NCBI GenBank assembly: GCA_024762735.1
Contig: JANTGU010000061.1
Location: forward strand, 1 to 9,607
Length of the DNA: 9,607 bases
From: Bacteroidales bacterium
GTDB lineage: Bacteria; Bacteroidota; Bacteroidia; Bacteroidales; F082
Reading direction: 5' to 3'
Below the pieces are notes generated by a model. The model searched no databases. It had not been told where the DNA came from and saw only the letters and a list, made by a program, of their open reading frames with translations. Of the stretch, positions 6,470-9,607 are shown piece by piece; positions within the stretch are counted from its first letter, which is position 1, and every line of letters starts with the position of its first letter. The position numbers were made by a program, and so were the translations under genes.

Positions 6470-7609
6470 CTATTTAACACCAATGGAAATGCCGTCGGAA
6501 ACATTGTTGTAGCCATCGGTAATAATGGTTTCGCCCTCGTTCAAACCCGATTTGATTTCGGTGTTACCCTTGTATGAAAGACCGGTTGTCACATAGCGCT
6601 TGGTGGCGGTTAGCACGCCGGACTCCTGAACAGCAATGTAAATGTATTTTCCCTTGATATCCTCACGAATTAGGTAGGATGGCACAACAATGGCCGAGTT
6701 GGTTTTGTAATCTCTAAGGCTTAAGGTGGCCATCATGTTGGGTTTGATTTTATGTTCGCTGTTGGCCAGTTTAATCTCCACGTCAAAAGTCCGGTTAGCC
6801 GAATTAATCACGTAACCGATGCGGTTGATGGTAGCTTTTATCATCATATCAGGAAAGGTTGGAAAGGTAATTAATACCGAATCACCTATTTTAACCGACG
6901 GTAAATAGCGTTCCGAGATTTTTGCTTTTAGCGTTAACGGCGAAAGACTCACCACGTGAACCATTCGCATACCGGGGGTTCCCATTTCGCCTACCTTTTG
7001 ATAAACCTCATCCACTACACCCGAAAGGGGTGATTTAACAAACGAGAGGTCGTATTGCGATTGCAACGTTTTCAACCGGCTTTTTAACGAAAAATAGTTG
7101 TTCTTGGCCTGAAGGTACTGCACCTCAGATCCGATTTTTTTGTTCCACAGCTCCTTTTGCTTTTCATACAAGGTTTTGGCCAGCTCCAGGTTGACTTTTA
7201 CCTCGTTCATGTTGTTTTCGATAACCTCGGTATTGAGTCTTGCCAAAAGTTGCCCCTTGGTTACCTCGTCGCCCTCCTCCACATAAATATGGGTAATAAC
7301 ACCATTGGTTTGAGGACTGATGTACGATTCGTTTTTGGCTTCTACCGAACCGGTAGCACTAAAATAGTGCTGAAAAGGCTGATGGGCCAGCTTACGCAGC
7401 TTAACAGCCACAACCCTTCCGGTAGTTTGCGCCTGTCCCATGGTGTCAAGTTGCTTTTCAAGAGTGGCAATTTTTTTCTCCAGTTTTTTTACTTCGCTCT
7501 TGTACTCATTGATTTGATTTTTGATTTCATCGGCTGACTCGGCCTTTTTTTCCGAAGTACACGAAAAAAGTGTTAGTCCGACAAACAGGGTAATAAGTAT
7601 ACGTTTCAT
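6470..7609 (-). CDS. RND periplasmic adaptor (membrane fusion protein), lipoprotein
   Basis: 379 residues. Lipoprotein signal with lipobox Leu14-Phe-Ser-Cys17. A coiled coil follows at residues 29-54, with apolar residues at every a/d position (Ile29, Ile33, Tyr36, Val40, Leu43, Ile47, Leu50, Leu54). Then come a first lipoyl half (GVITHIYVEEGDEVTKGQLL, 103-122), an alpha-hairpin (about 128-188), a second lipoyl half beginning at KSPLSGVV (192-199), a beta-barrel and a membrane-proximal domain to the end. The hairpin tip keeps the adaptor docking pattern RLxxLxxxxxxS in the form Lys150-x3-Leu154-x6-Ser161. The protein should ring the permease and join it to the outer membrane factor. It starts 14 bases after the tetR stop, with an A-rich leader, and is certainly in the same operon. 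The N-terminal coil is an unusual addition compared with AcrA. Confidence 0.94.
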   Translation of the reverse strand: MKRILITLFVGLTLFSCTSEKKAESADEIKNQINEYKSEVKKLEKKIATLEKQLDTMGQAQTTGRVVAVKLRKLAHQPFQHYFSATGSVEAKNESYISPQTNGVITHIYVEEGDEVTKGQLLARLNTEVIENNMNEVKVNLELAKTLYEKQKELWNKKIGSEVQYLQAKNNYFSLKSRLKTLQSQYDLSFVKSPLSGVVDEVYQKVGEMGTPGMRMVHVVSLSPLTLKAKISERYLPSVKIGDSVLITFPTFPDMMIKATINRIGYVINSANRTFDVEIKLANSEHKIKPNMMATLSLRDYKTNSAIVVPSYLIREDIKGKYIYIAVQESGVLTATKRYVTTGLSYKGNTEIKSGLNEGETIITDGYNNVSDGISIGVK

Positions 7610-7623
7610 AATAAATTTTCTTT

Positions 7624-8235
7624 TTATTGTATGGTTAATTCTTGTTTATGCTTTTCAAAATAGGCTCGTCCTTTATCGGTAACGATGCCATAAACGTGGT
7701 AATTAAAAATTTCGGAAAACACCTTGGGCGACATCATTTCATCAATGGTAAACATTCCCGAGTGTATCATTCCTTCAATGCGCATCAGGGTTATCCTGCT
7801 GATGATATCGGCATCGAGGTCAGCCCTGAAATAACCCTCCTTTATTCCTTTTAAAAGATTTTGTTTTACCGAATCAATAATTTTTTCCCGCTTGATAAAT
7901 ACATACTTATTGTAGATTTCGGGATAATATTTTTTCAGATCGTAAATAAAATTGGGTTTGTAATCAAATATCATTTTTATCTGCACCTTGTAATAGGCCA
8001 ACAGCTCTTCAAGCGCGTTAACATGGTTGTTTGACAAGGGAGCAAAGTTTTTCTGTTTGTTTAAAATCTCGCTGCTCACCGCTTCCTGCACCAACTCTGT
8101 TTTATCGGCAAAGTATTGGTACAAGGTTTTTTTAGAGATACCCAGGTGACGCGCCACGTCGTCCATGGTAATGCTTTTGATGCCATAAGACTTGTACAGC
8201 GCGCAGATTTTTTGTACAATTTCCTGTTTTTCCAT
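7624..8235 (-). CDS. TetR/AcrR family transcriptional regulator
   Basis: 203 residues, the usual family length. The N-terminal DNA-binding domain (about 1-48) shows the classic pattern: ITMDDVARHLGISKK with recognition helix ending in TLYQYFADKTELV (residues 22-49). The remaining helices form the variable ligand-binding and dimerisation domain, which by family habit binds a pump substrate and releases the operator. The ATG lies two bases after the stop of the outer membrane factor gene, so translation is probably coupled, and the gene sits second in the operon instead of first or divergent. It most likely represses its own operon in a feedback loop. The operator must lie near the promoter, beyond the right edge; no convincing palindrome is seen inside the window. 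Confidence 0.93.
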   Translation of the reverse strand: MEKQEIVQKICALYKSYGIKSITMDDVARHLGISKKTLYQYFADKTELVQEAVSSEILNKQKNFAPLSNNHVNALEELLAYYKVQIKMIFDYKPNFIYDLKKYYPEIYNKYVFIKREKIIDSVKQNLLKGIKEGYFRADLDADIISRITLMRIEGMIHSGMFTIDEMMSPKVFSEIFNYHVYGIVTDKGRAYFEKHKQELTIQ

Positions 8236-8237
8236 GA

Positions 8238-9584
8238 CTATTGCGATTGCATTTCGGTTAAGATAGCTTCAAGCGATTCGGCAGCTCTTAAAAAGCTTAC
8301 CGAAGCATTGATGTACTCATTTTCAGCCGTAAGATATTGCGAATGCGTATTGAGGATATCGAGGCTTCGCGCCATACCATTCACATATTTTTCTTGTGTT
8401 TTGTTGTAGATTTTTTCGGCTACCCCGCGATTTTTTTCTTTGTTGTTGAGCACCAGCATAGCATTAATATAATCGTTTTTTGCCGTTTGGTATTGCAGTT
8501 CCAGTTGAGTAACCAACTGTTTTTCCATCAGGTTAACCTGATCGAAAGCAATTTTAGCCTGCTTTACCTTGGCTCTGCGTTGTCCACCCGAAAGAATAGG
8601 GATGTTCATGGTTACCCCCCAAAAAGATGAAAAAAACCACTTTTCGTTGGTGTCAAAAAAATTCCAGGCGTCGCGCTGGGCATCGGTGGAAGCTACCAGG
8701 TTTGCATTGAGTGATGGCCAGTAAGCCGATTTGGCTAAGTCCACCTGCAAGGCAGAAATTTCCTTTTGCTTGAACAAAGAGGCGTAATCAGGATTGTGGT
8801 GGTAATTAAACTGTTTTTCAAGGAGTATCGATTGCTTTTTTAAATCAATCAATTGATTGATGTCATCGGTTAAAAGAATGGTGTCGGTACTCTCCATGCC
8901 AAGATAAAATTTTAAATAGGCTTCCGTCACTCCCAGCTGGTTGGTGAAGTTGGTTTTAGAAGCTTTCAGGTTTTCCACCAGCAGATCCAGCTGATCCACG
9001 TCGGTATCCTCCACCAGTCCGGCATCAAAGGTTTGTTTTGTTTCGTTGTAGAGCTTTTGGGTGGTTTGAAGCGTGCTATCCACAATCCGGAGTGCCTCGC
9101 GAACGGCCAACACATTGTAATACGACTCGGCCACCTGCTTTTTCAGCGCCACTTTGTTTTTAAAAAAATCGATGTTGCTCTTTTCAAAAAAAGTTCTGGC
9201 TGCTTTGAGCCCGATAAGATATTCGCCTGAAAAGATCAGCTGGGTCACGCTGCCACTCATATTGGCATTATAGCGGGTGCCAAACTGAATTTCCACATCT
9301 GTTCCCGGTTGGCCCACAAACTCTCCAGGTAACAAACTGGTGGGACGCGCGATATTGTCCTTGTATCCCACGCTTGCATTGATCTGTGGCAACCCGCGGC
9401 CTGTTTGTTCTCGAACCATTTGCTTGGCTGCTTCAATGTCTTTTTCAGAGTTGAGCAAGCCATAGTTATGGTCCATGGCAAAGTCGATGGCTTGTTGCAA
9501 CGACAGCTCTTTGGCTTGTTGTGCCCAAATTTTTGGAGCAACGGCCAGTAGCACGGCCATTAAAAAGATTTTATACTGTTTCAC
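8238..9584 (-). CDS. TolC-family outer membrane factor
   Basis: 448 residues. Signal peptide of about 21 residues (basic Lys2/Lys5, hydrophobic 6-16, ending IWA-QQ). The mature protein has the two homologous OEP repeats of TolC: the first with tip motif AGLVEDTDV (Gly189-Val196 region), the second with NGMARSLDI (Gly403-Ile410 region). These correspond to the periplasmic end loops where the adaptor docks, and the surrounding sequences are long helices (for example the ALKKQVAESYYNVLAVREAL stretch). As a trimer it forms the outer membrane channel of the pump. The start codon is GTG; an in-frame TAA lies six bases upstream, so no earlier start exists, and the next ATG (residue 9) would remove the basic part of the signal peptide. 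First gene of the operon; only 23 bases of its leader are in the window and they hold no -7 box. Confidence 0.94.
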   Translation of the reverse strand: MKQYKIFLMAVLLAVAPKIWAQQAKELSLQQAIDFAMDHNYGLLNSEKDIEAAKQMVREQTGRGLPQINASVGYKDNIARPTSLLPGEFVGQPGTDVEIQFGTRYNANMSGSVTQLIFSGEYLIGLKAARTFFEKSNIDFFKNKVALKKQVAESYYNVLAVREALRIVDSTLQTTQKLYNETKQTFDAGLVEDTDVDQLDLLVENLKASKTNFTNQLGVTEAYLKFYLGMESTDTILLTDDINQLIDLKKQSILLEKQFNYHHNPDYASLFKQKEISALQVDLAKSAYWPSLNANLVASTDAQRDAWNFFDTNEKWFFSSFWGVTMNIPILSGGQRRAKVKQAKIAFDQVNLMEKQLVTQLELQYQTAKNDYINAMLVLNNKEKNRGVAEKIYNKTQEKYVNGMARSLDILNTHSQYLTAENEYINASVSFLRAAESLEAILTEMQSQ

Positions 9585-9607
9585 TGTTTATAATTTTATA
9601 TTTTACT

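Noticed and set aside
9558..9584. ATG at residue 9 as the start of the outer membrane factor gene.
   Set aside because: It would delete Lys2 and Lys5 from the signal peptide, leaving a hydrophobic stretch with no basic N-region. The GTG at 9584 gives a normal signal peptide.
9575..9590. Tandem repeat ACTGTTTC ACTGTTTA over the start of the channel gene, a possible TetR operator.
   Set aside because: It is a direct repeat rather than a palindrome, is only two units long and partly coding. TetR operators are normally inverted repeats near the promoter, which is outside the window.

Overview
The window reads as a piece of a Bacteroidota chromosome (probably class Bacteroidia; the order cannot be fixed from the sequence). 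The reasons are two -7 boxes of the Bacteroidota form TAnnTTTG, A-rich start regions without clear Shine-Dalgarno sequences, two lipoproteins, and an efflux operon of the type common in that phylum. Base composition looks moderate, and I see no sign of a phage, transposase, CRISPR array or plasmid.

Layout. (1) Positions 1-242 hold a tRNA-Gly(CCC) on the minus strand and a short divergent promoter region. (2) Positions 243-2778, plus strand, hold two genes that overlap by 14 bases: a membrane-anchored serine hydrolase of the beta-lactamase/EstB/NylB type, and a lipoprotein with an alpha/beta-hydrolase domain followed by a helical, TPR-like tail. (3) Positions 2779-3009 are a 231-base gap between convergent genes that contains three separate inverted repeats. 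One of them looks like an intrinsic terminator and the others like dispersed repeat elements. (4) Positions 3010-9584, minus strand, hold a tight four-gene operon in the order TolC-like outer membrane factor, TetR regulator, lipoprotein membrane fusion protein, RND permease. Gaps between the genes are 2, 14 and 34 bases. The operon promoter lies beyond the right edge.

How the genes work together. The operon encodes a complete tripartite efflux pump plus a probable local regulator. The permease should take substrates from the inner membrane or periplasm, the fusion protein should bridge the periplasm, and the outer membrane factor should release them outside. Docking motifs can be recognised on both the fusion protein hairpin tip and the two repeats of the outer membrane factor. 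The substrate cannot be read from the sequence. The two plus-strand hydrolases are probably co-translated and both exported, so they may act on a common envelope or extracellular ester or amide, but nothing shows which.

No clearly new system is evident. The points most worth following are the permease (the AcrB Asp408 and Lys940 positions are both Asn, and there is an extra hydrophobic hairpin between TM6 and TM7), the heptad-perfect coiled coil at the N-terminus of the fusion protein, the unusual position of the tetR gene, and the inverted-repeat cluster.
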